In this document: positions 8,088 through 17,482 of the stretch, in pieces
Position numbering within the stretch: the first letter of the stretch is position 1
Layout of the letters: every line of letters begins with the position of its first letter
Source of the DNA: RGIG3002 sp964449325
GTDB taxonomy: Bacteria; Bacillota; Clostridia; Lachnospirales; Lachnospiraceae
NCBI GenBank assembly: GCA_964449325.1
Contig: CAYUYJ010000003.1
Span: forward strand, 1-64,000
DNA: 64,000 nt
Reading direction: 5' to 3'
The notes under the pieces: generated by a model
Told to the model about the DNA's origin: nothing
The model's input: only the letters and a program-made list of their open reading frames with translations
The model's database searches: none
Program-made: the position numbers and the translations under genes

Positions 8088-9839
8088 ATGATAGGTAAAA
8101 AACACAAATTATTATGCTTACTGCTCTCCCTTACTCTGATTTTCTCCGCCTTTGGTTGCGGTAAAACACAGACTGACAAGTGTCCTTATGAAGAATTTCT
8201 GGTTGTGGATGTTTTCGATACTCTCGCAAATTATCAGGGGATTCAGTCAGGGTGGTTTGCAAAGATTATCAAAGATAAATTTAATATGGAACTGAATATT
8301 ATTTCCCGCAATGTTTCAGGTGGGGGAGATACTTTATTTGATACTCGCGCCGCTGCCGGAAATCTTGGTGATCTGGTGATTTTCAGTGCCGATGACGGTA
8401 GCCTGGAAGATTTGGTTAATGCAGGGCTTCTTACGGATATGAGTAGTATGCTGAAGGGAAAGGAAATTATGAAGTATGAGCGTGCTATCCGTGCATTAAA
8501 TAACTCCATAGACGAAAATGCCATTTATGCGATTCCTTCCCGAGTTTCCTCTAACGCTTCCACGGTTCCCAGTGAAGCCTTAGAACCAACCTACGGTCCT
8601 TATCTACGTTGGGATCTCTACGCTAAACTTAATTACCCGAAAATTTCTACTCTGGAAGACCTGCTTCCGGTTCTGAAACAGATGCAGGAACTGGAACCGT
8701 ACAGTGAAAGTGGTAAACCTACATATGCCTTCAGTTTTTTCAAAGACTGGGACGGTAATTTAATGACAGCCGCCAAACAGCCTGCCTGTCTCTACGGCTA
8801 CGATGAATTTGGCTTTTTGTTGCTAAAAGCAGATAGTTCCGACTATCAGAGTATTATTGAAGATGATTCTCTTTATGTCCGGGTTCTGAAATTGTATTAT
8901 GACGCCAATCAAATGGGGCTGGTTGATCCTGACTCCTACACGCAGAATTACACTATGTTATTTGACAAATATAAAGATGGGCAAATTCTTTACAGTCCCT
9001 GGCCTTGGCTCGGACAGTCTGCCTACAACACTTCCACCCATACCTCGGAAGGAAAAGGCTTTATGATTGCACCCGTGGATGATATGCAGGTGTATTCTTA
9101 CGGCTGCGAACCCGAAGGAAATACGAAATCTGTTATTGCTATCGGTTCCAGAACACAGGATCCGGAACGGCTTGCAGATTTTATTAACTGGCTCTATTCC
9201 CCGGAAGGCATCCGGATAAATGGTGCAGATAACAGTTCTGCTGCCGGTCCGGAAGGACTTACCTGGGAAATGACTGAAAACGGTCCACAGCTTACCGATT
9301 TCGGTATTGACGTCTTATACAACGGAAAGGAGTTATCTGTTCCCGATGAGTATGGCGGCGGAAAATGGTCAGATGGTGTATCTGCCTTAAATTACAAGTC
9401 CGTTACCCTGACCGATCTGGATGAAAACGGTTATCCGTATGCCTATAATTTATGGGACTCTGTACTAGCTTTAGCAACCGGCCCATTACAGACTGATTGG
9501 AATCGCTTTATGAAAGCATCCAACACCATTGACTATTTAAGAGAGCACGACCAGCTTATCGTTTCGCCGGGCTGCAGCTTCTGCTCTTCTTCAGAATCAT
9601 CAGATATTTCTACTATGCGTGGACAATGCAGTACTACCATTGTAGACTATTCCTGGAAAATGATTTTTGCAAAAGACGAAACGGAATTTTACTCTTTACT
9701 GAAAGAAATGCAGGACACTGTCCGAAGTCTCGGCTACGAACAGGTTCTCAACTATGATTTAGAAAATGCCAAAAAATATATTGAAGCAAAAATTGCTTCC
9801 GCAAATTTAAATAAGGAGGAAACAACAGACAATGATTGA
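8088..9839 (+). CDS. Extracellular solute-binding lipoprotein (family 1, sugar ABC type)
   Basis: The 583-residue protein has a lipoprotein signal (hydrophobic 8-20, lipobox ending in Cys24 within AFGCG) and a periplasmic-binding-type fold. Segments such as PWPWLGQSAYN and DFINWLYSPEGI are typical of large oligosaccharide-binding proteins of CUT1 transporters. It should capture an oligosaccharide on the cell surface. No permease or ATPase gene lies anywhere nearby, so partners must be elsewhere. The stop codon overlaps the start of the GH42 gene by eight bases, so binding protein and beta-galactosidase are translationally coupled. Confidence 0.87.
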   Translation: MIGKKHKLLCLLLSLTLIFSAFGCGKTQTDKCPYEEFLVVDVFDTLANYQGIQSGWFAKIIKDKFNMELNIISRNVSGGGDTLFDTRAAAGNLGDLVIFSADDGSLEDLVNAGLLTDMSSMLKGKEIMKYERAIRALNNSIDENAIYAIPSRVSSNASTVPSEALEPTYGPYLRWDLYAKLNYPKISTLEDLLPVLKQMQELEPYSESGKPTYAFSFFKDWDGNLMTAAKQPACLYGYDEFGFLLLKADSSDYQSIIEDDSLYVRVLKLYYDANQMGLVDPDSYTQNYTMLFDKYKDGQILYSPWPWLGQSAYNTSTHTSEGKGFMIAPVDDMQVYSYGCEPEGNTKSVIAIGSRTQDPERLADFINWLYSPEGIRINGADNSSAAGPEGLTWEMTENGPQLTDFGIDVLYNGKELSVPDEYGGGKWSDGVSALNYKSVTLTDLDENGYPYAYNLWDSVLALATGPLQTDWNRFMKASNTIDYLREHDQLIVSPGCSFCSSSESSDISTMRGQCSTTIVDYSWKMIFAKDETEFYSLLKEMQDTVRSLGYEQVLNYDLENAKKYIEAKIASANLNKEETTDND

Positions 9840-11847
9840 AAGTGCAAAAGTACATAAAATGCTTTTTGGCGGCGACTATAACCCGGAGCAATGGCCGGAG
9901 GATACCTGGGAAGAGGATATGCGCCTTTTAAAACTGGCACATATTGATGTAGTGACTTTAAATGTGTTTAGCTGGGCAGCTTTGCAGCCTGATGAAACTA
10001 CCTATTGTTTCGATAAACTGGATAAAATTATGCAACTGGTAAAAGAACATGGCATGAAGGTATGTCTTGCTACTTCCACCGGCGCACACCCTGCATGGAT
10101 GGCAAGAAAATATCCCGACATTCTTCGTACGGAATTTAACGGTATGAAGCGGAAATTCGGCGGACGTCATAACTCCTGCCCCAACAGTCCTACCTATCAT
10201 AAATATTCCGTGCGGCTTGCAACTAAGCTGGCAGAACGCTACAAAAACTATGACAATATTGTGGCTTGGCACATTTCCAATGAATATGGCGGTGAATGCT
10301 TCTGTGAAAACTGTGAAAAGGCATTCCGTGTTTGGCTGATGGAGCGTTACAAGACGATTGATAAATTGAACCGTGCATGGAATACCTCTTTTTGGGGGCA
10401 TACGCTGTACGACTGGGATGACGCGGTACTTCCGAATATGCTAAGCGAACATTTTGCATATGAACGTACTATGTTTCAGGGCATTTCTCTGGATTACAGA
10501 CGCTTTATGTCTGACAGCATGATGAATTGCTGTAAAATGGAATATGATGCGTTAAAGGCTGTGACACCGGATATTCCGATTACCACAAACCTGATGGGCA
10601 CCTATAAACCTTTGGATTATCAGAAGTGGGCAAAAGAACTGGATTTTGTTTCTTGGGATAATTATCCTTCCAATGACGATTCCATTTCTTCGATTGCATT
10701 CCGTCATGATTTAATGCGTGGTATCAAACAGGGCAAGCCCTTTGCTTTGATGGAACAGACCCCCAGTGTTACCAACTGGCTTCCTTATAACGCCTTAAAA
10801 CGTCCGGGTGTCATGAGACTGTGGAGTTATCAGGCTGTGGCACACGGTGCAGACACTGTGATGTTCTTCCAAATGAAACGAAGCATTGGTGCCTGTGAAA
10901 AATACCACGGTGCTGTGATTGACCATGTGGGAAATGAGAATACCCGTGTATTCCGTGAGGTTTCCGCATTGGGTGCAGAACTGGAGACACTGGGAAACAT
11001 TACCCTTGGCGGACGTACTCCGGCAAAGGCTGCTGTGTATTTTGACTGGGATAACTGGTGGGCAATCGAATATTCCGCAGGACCGAGTGTCAATCTGCAT
11101 TATGTGGATGAGGTTTTGAAATATTACAATGCATTCAGTACCTTAAATATTCCGGTAGATATTATCGGTGCAGAGGATGATTTGTCCGCGTACAACGTGA
11201 TTGTTGCACCTGTTCTGTATATGGTGAAAGACGATTACGACGAAAAAATCCGCAGCTTTGTGAAAAACGGCGGAAGCTTCCTCACTACCTTCTTTAGCGG
11301 TTATGTTGATAAAAATGATTTAGTTACCGTTGGCGGCTATCCAGGAAAGCTTCGTGACATTCTCGGAATCTGGGTTGAGGAAGAGGATGCTTTACCGGAA
11401 GGAACAGCAAATTCCTTTACCTATGAAGGAACTACCTACCCCGCAGAACTTATTTGCGATTTACTCCATACGGAAGGCGCTGTTTCCTACTGCAACTATG
11501 AGTCCGATTTTTACGCAGGTATGCCGGTTATTACCGATCATGCTTTCGGTAACGGACACGCTTATTATATGGCAACTGCTTCCAATGAAGCTTTTTATCT
11601 GAAATTCATTGCAGATATTTGTAAAAAAGCAAATGTACATCCAATAATGGAAACACCTATGGGAGTAGAAGTCACCATAAGAGAAAATAAAAACGGAAGC
11701 TTCCTGTTCCTGCTGAACCACAGCAACGAGGAGCAGACCGTAACTCTTCCATTTAGCGGACACGATCTGCTGCATGAATGCGACTACCGGGAAGGTGCTG
11801 AAATGAAAATTTCGACGAAAGATGTTGTTATTTTACAAAAGAAATAA
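9832..11847 (+). CDS. Beta-galactosidase, glycoside hydrolase family 42
   Basis: The 671-residue cytoplasmic enzyme begins with the GH42 signature FGGDYNPEQWPEDTW. The acid/base Glu is in WHISNEYGG (about residue 150) and the nucleophile Glu in ALMEQTPS (about 305). A cysteine set around CFCENC matches the zinc site of GH42 trimers. The middle trimerisation domain and the C-terminal beta domain are complete. It has no signal peptide and releases beta-linked galactose from imported oligosaccharides. AAGGAGG precedes the start inside the previous gene. Confidence 0.95.
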   Translation: MIESAKVHKMLFGGDYNPEQWPEDTWEEDMRLLKLAHIDVVTLNVFSWAALQPDETTYCFDKLDKIMQLVKEHGMKVCLATSTGAHPAWMARKYPDILRTEFNGMKRKFGGRHNSCPNSPTYHKYSVRLATKLAERYKNYDNIVAWHISNEYGGECFCENCEKAFRVWLMERYKTIDKLNRAWNTSFWGHTLYDWDDAVLPNMLSEHFAYERTMFQGISLDYRRFMSDSMMNCCKMEYDALKAVTPDIPITTNLMGTYKPLDYQKWAKELDFVSWDNYPSNDDSISSIAFRHDLMRGIKQGKPFALMEQTPSVTNWLPYNALKRPGVMRLWSYQAVAHGADTVMFFQMKRSIGACEKYHGAVIDHVGNENTRVFREVSALGAELETLGNITLGGRTPAKAAVYFDWDNWWAIEYSAGPSVNLHYVDEVLKYYNAFSTLNIPVDIIGAEDDLSAYNVIVAPVLYMVKDDYDEKIRSFVKNGGSFLTTFFSGYVDKNDLVTVGGYPGKLRDILGIWVEEEDALPEGTANSFTYEGTTYPAELICDLLHTEGAVSYCNYESDFYAGMPVITDHAFGNGHAYYMATASNEAFYLKFIADICKKANVHPIMETPMGVEVTIRENKNGSFLFLLNHSNEEQTVTLPFSGHDLLHECDYREGAEMKISTKDVVILQKK

Positions 11848-11958
11848 ATGCCTAAAATTAAGGAATGTTAAGTTTAGTTGACAATCTTCCAACTGCAAAT
11901 GGTAGAAAAAAGTGACATTCCATTGCTATACTTCTAAGAAAAAAAGGAGGCATATCAA

Positions 11959-12693
11959 ATGAAATTTAATGAACAACTCATTTGTTTGAGAAAGCAAAAA
12001 GGTTTATCACAGGAACAACTGGGAGCAGAGTTAGGTGTGACAAGACAAACTGTTTCAAAATGGGAATTAGGAGAAACCACACCGGAAATGGATAAATTAA
12101 TTCAACTCAGTGATTTGTTCCAAATCTCACTGGACTCACTGGTAGGTCACGAACAGGAATCTGAAACTACATCATCCTATTGCCTTTCACAAAATATGAT
12201 GATGTACAGATGGCATTATGAATACAAAAGCAAACGTACCCTTTGTGGAATTCCACTTGTACATATTAATGTTGGTCGTGGTATCCACAAAGCCAAAGGT
12301 ATTATTGCCATAGGAACTATTGCCAAAGGTGTCATTTCTATTGGTGCACTTTCAGCCGGTTTGTTATCCTTAGGAGCAATATCTTTAGGTTTATTACTTT
12401 CCGCCGGAGCTATTTCAATAGGAACCATTGCTTTTGGTGGATTCTCTTTAGGAATATTTGCTATTGGCGGATGCGCTGTCGGTATCTATTCTATCGGTGG
12501 ATGTGCTATTGGAAATAAGATTGCTGCCGGTGGCTATGCCCATGCACCAATTGCTATTGGCGATAAGACACATGGAGAATATTTATTTGACATTAATCAA
12601 GCTATACCTGCTAATACAATAAAAGCAGCTATCCTTGATAAGTACCCTAAAACATGGGGAATTATTACAGAAATATTCAACTCATTTTCGTAA
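11959..12693 (+). CDS. XRE-family HTH protein with a glycine-periodic pentapeptide-like repeat domain
   Basis: The 244-residue protein joins an N-terminal Cro/C1-type HTH (about 1-62, with GLSQEQLGAELGVTRQTVSKWE) to a short linker and a hydrophobic repeat region (about 105-185). There Gly recurs every five residues in about 14 units of the form x-I/L/C-S/A-I/L-G, for example VISIG, LLSLG, AISIG, GFSLG, IFAIG and GCAVG. The period suggests a right-handed beta-helix like other pentapeptide repeats, or a glycine-zipper membrane structure. The last 50 residues are a mixed tail. GGAGG lies nine bases before the ATG. DNA binding is well supported; function and ligand are unknown. Confidence 0.75.
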   Translation: MKFNEQLICLRKQKGLSQEQLGAELGVTRQTVSKWELGETTPEMDKLIQLSDLFQISLDSLVGHEQESETTSSYCLSQNMMMYRWHYEYKSKRTLCGIPLVHINVGRGIHKAKGIIAIGTIAKGVISIGALSAGLLSLGAISLGLLLSAGAISIGTIAFGGFSLGIFAIGGCAVGIYSIGGCAIGNKIAAGGYAHAPIAIGDKTHGEYLFDINQAIPANTIKAAILDKYPKTWGIITEIFNSFS

Positions 12694-12770
12694 GCAGGCA
12701 GTGATGACAGCTTATCTGATTCCGTGTTGTTATTGGATTTAAGTTTGTTTTGCAACTTATTTTTAACTGA

Positions 12771-12795
12771 CAGCATGCTATAAATATGCATGCTG
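12771..12795. repeat. Perfect 8-bp inverted repeat downstream of the HTH gene
   Basis: CAGCATGC (12771-12778) and GCATGCTG (12788-12795) flank a nine-base AT loop, about 75 bases after the HTH stop codon. There is no T run, so it is at most a weak terminator or a transcript-stabilising hairpin. The rest of the gap up to 12966 shows nothing clear. Confidence 0.5.
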
Positions 12796-12966
12796 CAGTC
12801 CTCCCGGATTGCCGTATGAAGACAACCCTAATTTATTCTCTTGTTACAAAAATTGAATTTTCACCTCTATTGCGAATTCCCATATTTCTATGATAAAATA
12901 TTTTCATTAGTTGTTTGTATATTTTCTACAAGATTTAGTATGAATTTATATAAAAAGAGGGATATT

Positions 12967-14526
12967 ATGAGAACAGTTTTCATAGCGGATGACGAAAACA
13001 ACATCCGCGAAGGATTAAAATGTATTATGGACTGGGAAGGAGCAGGTTTTGAAGTATGCGGGGAAGCCTCAAACGGAGAAGAAGCACTGAATGGCATTCT
13101 TACAAAAAAGCCTTCCCTGGTTTTATTGGATATTAAAATGCCGAAGATGAACGGCATTGATGTAATTATGCATGCAAGAGAAAACGGATACCGTGGAAAA
13201 GTCATTATATTAAGCGGTTATTCCGATTTTACATATGCCCAGTCCGCTATGCGCTACGGTGTAGATTATTATCTGACAAAACCCATTGATGAAGATGAGC
13301 TTTCCGATGCTGTAACAAAAATCAGGGAAGCTTTGGAAAAAGAAGAAGCTGCCTCCCAAAATATGCTTCACTTCCGAAGAAGGGCTAAGGATGTCGTTCT
13401 CCATGAGCTGATAACCGGAATCGGAAAAAATGATGATTATCAGTTTTCTGAAGAAGAAATACAGGATTTGCATCTTCAGGCAGATATTTATCAGGTTGTC
13501 ATTTACGAGAACTTCCTACGTGAAACAGAAGCGCCTACATACAGCTTTGCAGATTTATTAAAGGTTGCCAACAAAGAAAACCATACCTTTGAACATTTGG
13601 AAAAAGACCGCAATGAAATTATTCTGTTAAAGGGAAATTATGCACTTTCCCGTTTTCAGGATTTTCTTTCCCATTATGAAAAGGAAACACCGCAAAAGGG
13701 CAGTCCGCTTGACAGCCTCTTTTTGGCATATGGCAGACCGGTAACCTCATTAGAACAGATTTCTTCCTCTTACAAAGAAGCTCTGACATTAGTAGGAAGA
13801 CGGTTTTTCTGTATACAGGGACAACACACGTTGGGCTATGATGAACTTCCGGATGTAGAAGCTAAGGAACAGACGCTTTCCGATGATTTTCTGCAGGATT
13901 TCAGCACAAAATTGTCCAATTACTTACAATCCTTTAACCGTAAAAAGGTCGCTGAAACGCTTTATGAACTGGAACAATATTTATATAATGTCAAAAACAA
14001 TATTACCGAGGTGAAATTGTTTTTAACAGATTTATACTTGCAGATTAAAGAAAAGATGAATTATACCTACAGTACTGCCAATATTCCTTTTCCTTCAAAC
14101 ACTGCCATTATTGAAGTTATCGGGGAAAAATATTATTTGTATGAAATTATTCTGTTTTTCTCGGAACAATTTGAAATGATTATGAATTCTACCGGAAATC
14201 CTTCCAGAGATACGGTGCTTGATGATATTTTATATTACATTGACCACAACTACAAAACAAATATTAAGCTGGAAACGATTGCACCTTTGTTTGGCTATAA
14301 CAGTGCTTATCTCGGAAAAATATTTACAAAAACTACCGGAGAAAGCTTTAATTCCTATGTAGACCATATGCGGATTGAACATTCTAAGGAACTGCTTACG
14401 GAAAATAAGTTAAAGGTTTATGAGGTTGCAGAGCAGGTCGGTTACAAAAACGTAGATTATTTCCATAAAAAATTCAAAAAATATGTGGGGATGAGTCCGG
14501 CAGAATATCGGAAAAATCTGGAATAA
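12967..14526 (+). CDS. YesN-type response regulator with AraC-family output
   Basis: The 519-residue regulator has an N-terminal receiver domain (1-120; Asp55 in LLDIKMPKMNG, Lys in YLTKPI) and a C-terminal AraC HTH pair (about 415-515, ending with DYFHKKFKKYVGMSPAEYR). The central part is the divergent linker usual for this class. The start at 12967 places AGAGG six bases upstream and the domain at the N-terminus; 42 further in-frame codons upstream have no domain content. Its likely sensor is the YesM-type kinase at 15471-17273. It probably activates the neighbouring glycosidase genes in response to a sugar. Confidence 0.92.
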   Translation: MRTVFIADDENNIREGLKCIMDWEGAGFEVCGEASNGEEALNGILTKKPSLVLLDIKMPKMNGIDVIMHARENGYRGKVIILSGYSDFTYAQSAMRYGVDYYLTKPIDEDELSDAVTKIREALEKEEAASQNMLHFRRRAKDVVLHELITGIGKNDDYQFSEEEIQDLHLQADIYQVVIYENFLRETEAPTYSFADLLKVANKENHTFEHLEKDRNEIILLKGNYALSRFQDFLSHYEKETPQKGSPLDSLFLAYGRPVTSLEQISSSYKEALTLVGRRFFCIQGQHTLGYDELPDVEAKEQTLSDDFLQDFSTKLSNYLQSFNRKKVAETLYELEQYLYNVKNNITEVKLFLTDLYLQIKEKMNYTYSTANIPFPSNTAIIEVIGEKYYLYEIILFFSEQFEMIMNSTGNPSRDTVLDDILYYIDHNYKTNIKLETIAPLFGYNSAYLGKIFTKTTGESFNSYVDHMRIEHSKELLTENKLKVYEVAEQVGYKNVDYFHKKFKKYVGMSPAEYRKNLE

Positions 14527-14548
14527 ATTACTACATAATACTTATTTT

Positions 14549-14584
14549 GGGGGGCTGCCGCATAAATGTGACAGCCCCCTTTTT
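14549..14584 (+). terminator. Strong terminator after the response regulator
   Basis: GGGGGCTG (14550-14557) pairs with CAGCCCCC (14572-14579), followed by TTTTT. It ends the plus-strand regulator transcript before the convergent esterase gene. Confidence 0.88.
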
Positions 14585-14586
14585 AT

Positions 14587-14623
14587 GTAATAGGAAAGTG
14601 CTCTTATGTAGCGACACTTTTTT
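14587..14623 (-). repeat. Internally deleted copy of the 91-bp hairpin element
   Basis: Read on the minus strand, this stretch is the first part of the element at 30659-30749 (AAAAGTGTCGC) joined directly to its last part (TACATAAGAGCACTTTCC then TATTAC). The middle with the second palindrome is missing. The remnant still folds through AAAGTG/CACTTT and overlaps the stop codon of the esterase gene, so it may help terminate transcription. Confidence 0.75.
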
Positions 14624-15452
14624 ATATCGTTTCAATCGGATAGTTATTTTCCAGCCACACCTTTAACAACTCCATCCATGACTCACAATCTGCCTGTATT
14701 CCGTAGCCACCCGGATTCGCAGTGAGTTTACTTGCAAGTCCAAGACCATGTCCGCCAAATGGGTACATATGGAATTCCGTAGGAATATTTTTCTTTACTA
14801 ATGCATCAATCAGTAGCAGAGAATTCTGTACGGGAACACAGTCATCTGTGAAGGTATGCCACAAAAAGACCGGCGGTGTATTCTCATTTACCTGTGTTTC
14901 TAACGACATTTTCCCTACCAATTCCTCATATCTGTTTCCTAACAGCTTCTCAAAGGAAGAACGATGTGCATATTCACCGGAAGTAATTACAGGATAACAA
15001 AGTATCATTCCGTTTGGTCTAAGCATTTCCGTCGGTACTCCTGTTGCTTCTGCCAAAAACGGTTCACTCCAGAACATTCCATAGCTTGCCGCCAGATGTC
15101 CGCCTGCGGAAAAGCCCTGCACCAAAATTTTGTCCGTATCAATATGCCACTCCTCCGCATTTTTACGGAGCATGGCAACCACACTTGCAAGCTCTGTAAG
15201 TGCAGTAGGATACTCTGCATCAGGTGCTACCGAATAACGCAACACTACTGCATGATATCCGAAATTATTCAGCTTTATAGCCACCATCTCTGCTTCTCTG
15301 TCTGAAACAAACTCATATCCGCCACCGGGGCAGACAACAACTACAGGTCGTTTTACAATCCCGATTTCCTCGGAATGCTCAAGTAAATAAGTAGTCACTT
15401 TTGCTTTACTTGAAGATTTTTCTGTTTTCATGGGAATTACTTCATAAATCAT
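14622..15452 (-). CDS. Alpha/beta-hydrolase, acetyl-xylan-esterase-like (BD-FAE type)
   Basis: The 276-residue single-domain enzyme has an oxyanion-hole motif CPGGGYEF (about residues 41-48), the nucleophile elbow GFSAGG (about 113-118), an Asp in HTFTDDCVP and the His in GGHGLGL. This set matches the hydrolase group that includes acetyl xylan esterases and BD-FAE feruloyl/acetyl esterases. No signal peptide is present. It follows the sensor kinase gene on the same strand at 18 bases, so it is probably co-transcribed with it and removes acetyl groups from imported oligosaccharides. The substrate is inferred from neighbours. Confidence 0.85.
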   Translation of the reverse strand: MIYEVIPMKTEKSSSKAKVTTYLLEHSEEIGIVKRPVVVVCPGGGYEFVSDREAEMVAIKLNNFGYHAVVLRYSVAPDAEYPTALTELASVVAMLRKNAEEWHIDTDKILVQGFSAGGHLAASYGMFWSEPFLAEATGVPTEMLRPNGMILCYPVITSGEYAHRSSFEKLLGNRYEELVGKMSLETQVNENTPPVFLWHTFTDDCVPVQNSLLLIDALVKKNIPTEFHMYPFGGHGLGLASKLTANPGGYGIQADCESWMELLKVWLENNYPIETI

Positions 15453-15470
15453 TTGGGTCCTCCTTATTAT

Positions 15471-17273
15471 TTATTCTATCATGGATGCAGGAAGTATTAA
15501 TATTACTTTTGTCCCCTGTCCTTGTATGCTTTCAATCTGAATACCATAGCTTTCTCCATAGCACAGTTTTATCCGTTCGTTAATATTATAAAGCCCGATA
15601 CTTGTCTTTAGCTCCGGATTCTTAACCTTCAATTTTTTTCGGACTCTATCCAACTCTTCCTCTGACATTCCTTTCCCGTTATCGGAAATAACAATACGCA
15701 GATGTTCTTTATCCGCAGATACATCCATAATAATTTTACCGGTTCCGTCACTGTCCTCCAGACCATGAAGAATGGCATTTTCCACAATCGGCTGTAATAA
15801 CAACGGCAAAATCTTATAATCGGATAGGTTTACACCCTCAGCAACCTGCAACACATAATTTACCCGGTCTGCAAACCGCAGCTTTTGAATCATGACATAT
15901 GTCTCTATATAATCCAGTTCCCTATCCAGTGTAGTAAAAACAGTTCCTGTATTTTCCAACACATAACGCATGGATTTTCCAAGCAGCTTAATTGCCGTTG
16001 CCACTTCCTTATCTCCTGCCGTAAATGCCTTCATACGAATCGTTTCCAGAGTGTTATACAAAAAGTGTGGGTTAATCTGACTTGCCAGCATTTTAAATTC
16101 CATTTCCTGCTGTTCATTCAGAAGCTCCTTTTCATTAATCATAGCTTCATACATTTTGGCATCTTTTTCTTTAATCATCTGCACCATAGTCTGTAAATCG
16201 GTAAAGGCCTCCGAAAGTTCATCCTGTCCCCGGAAAGTCTGGATAATGTCATAATCCGCATTGCTTGCCTTGTGCATTTCGGCACGCAGAGTATTCACAC
16301 GGCTCGTAAAATAATCAGTGAAAAAATGTATCAGTATTCCCGGCAACAAAAGTGCTACAAGTAAAATAAGCAGACAGGTTCTGATAATACTCCATATATT
16401 CTCATAAGCGTGCATATTTAAAGTTGTAATATAAATTTTAGAATCGGATTTATACAAATTCATAGTGGAAATATCCATCAGATATTTCTTTCCGTTCATC
16501 TGTATGTTGCCCGTATAGGAAAAATAATCATCCTCATAATCAATATCCAATAATTGTGAAGAACCGTAAAATTCCCGTATGGAACTGTAAAAACATCCAT
16601 ACTTATCCACTGATACCATCACTGAATATTCATTACTCTCAATTCTTGTTTTTAAATAATTGTCACTGATTTTAATAACCATTACACTATTATAGTCTGA
16701 GTTCACGAGAGGAATTTTGCGGACAAGACAAAGATTCCAATAAGTATTAGCATATTTGTCCTGTTCCTCCATAGGTATCCAGAATGCACTGGACTGTTTT
16801 ATTGCTCTTTGATACCAGTCCTGTTTTTTTATTGTATCATCAGCAGGAATATATTGTTTATAAGCAGGAATAGTGGGATTATCCGTATAAATCAGGATAT
16901 TGTCAATTTCTGCATAATTATTCATATAATTATCCATACCTGAATACTCATTTGCACTTGCAAGAAAATCATTTTTCCATTTATAATCTTCTTCCAGAAT
17001 ATTGCGAAGCGTTGCATTTAATGAAAGGTTTTCCGAGATATTATGAATCTGTGTTGTAATTTCAAACAGAATGGTTTTCACTCTCAGATTGTCAGATTCC
17101 ATCAAATCGGTATGGTAGTTTGTCAAAAGCTTTGATGTATTCCACAAAAGAAAGCTTCCCAAAACTACAATCGGCAAAAAAATGGCAAGCAAATAAATAC
17201 TGTAAAGCTGTTTTTTAATTTTTGCCTTGCTCATAAGTTCCGGAAGCCGATTCGATAATTTGAACATTTTCAC
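15471..17273 (-). CDS. YesM-type sensor histidine kinase
   Basis: The 600-residue membrane kinase has a first membrane helix (about 23-45), an extracellular sensor region (about 46-295), a second helix (about 297-315), a HAMP-like linker (about 320-375), a His_kinase domain with the phosphorylated His in QINPHFLYNTLETIR (about 406-420) and a HATPase with NAILHGLEDSDG and the G box ISDNGKGMSEEEL. The class senses extracellular ligands such as oligosaccharides and signals to AraC-type regulators. The GTG at 17273 is seven bases from GGGGGA; an ATG lies two codons later. The likely partner at 12967-14526 is on the opposite strand. Confidence 0.92.
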   Translation of the reverse strand: MKMFKLSNRLPELMSKAKIKKQLYSIYLLAIFLPIVVLGSFLLWNTSKLLTNYHTDLMESDNLRVKTILFEITTQIHNISENLSLNATLRNILEEDYKWKNDFLASANEYSGMDNYMNNYAEIDNILIYTDNPTIPAYKQYIPADDTIKKQDWYQRAIKQSSAFWIPMEEQDKYANTYWNLCLVRKIPLVNSDYNSVMVIKISDNYLKTRIESNEYSVMVSVDKYGCFYSSIREFYGSSQLLDIDYEDDYFSYTGNIQMNGKKYLMDISTMNLYKSDSKIYITTLNMHAYENIWSIIRTCLLILLVALLLPGILIHFFTDYFTSRVNTLRAEMHKASNADYDIIQTFRGQDELSEAFTDLQTMVQMIKEKDAKMYEAMINEKELLNEQQEMEFKMLASQINPHFLYNTLETIRMKAFTAGDKEVATAIKLLGKSMRYVLENTGTVFTTLDRELDYIETYVMIQKLRFADRVNYVLQVAEGVNLSDYKILPLLLQPIVENAILHGLEDSDGTGKIIMDVSADKEHLRIVISDNGKGMSEEELDRVRKKLKVKNPELKTSIGLYNINERIKLCYGESYGIQIESIQGQGTKVILILPASMIE

Positions 17274-17334
17274 TTACAGTTCCCCCGTTAATTTGCATTT
17301 GTATCTTCACTCTCCAATTATAATATATTGCAAA

Positions 17335-17382
17335 GAAAAAAGGTACTCTGAATGACTGAATTCATTCAAAATACCCTTTTCC
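17335..17382 (-). terminator. Hairpin with T tract upstream of the sensor kinase gene
   Basis: AAAAGGTA...TGAATGA pairs with TCATTCA...TACCCTTTT around a short loop. The longer T run follows on the minus strand, towards the kinase start at 17273. It may end transcription coming from the antisense direction of the peptide gene region or act as a leader attenuator; which is not clear. Confidence 0.5.
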
Positions 17383-17482
17383 TTTATCAAGCTTGATACC
17401 TAGTCCCTTTTACACTTTGTTGTTTATGACGTGGTGTTTTCATAACCAACACCATCATACTATCCTTTTTTTCTTATAAATA

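Noticed and set aside
9958..11775. Minus-strand frames opposite GH42
   Set aside because: Shadow frames of a complete enzyme with intact catalytic residues.
12841..12966. Upstream extension of the YesN-type regulator
   Set aside because: The extra codons lack a ribosome-binding site and domain content; the receiver domain begins at 12967 after AGAGG.
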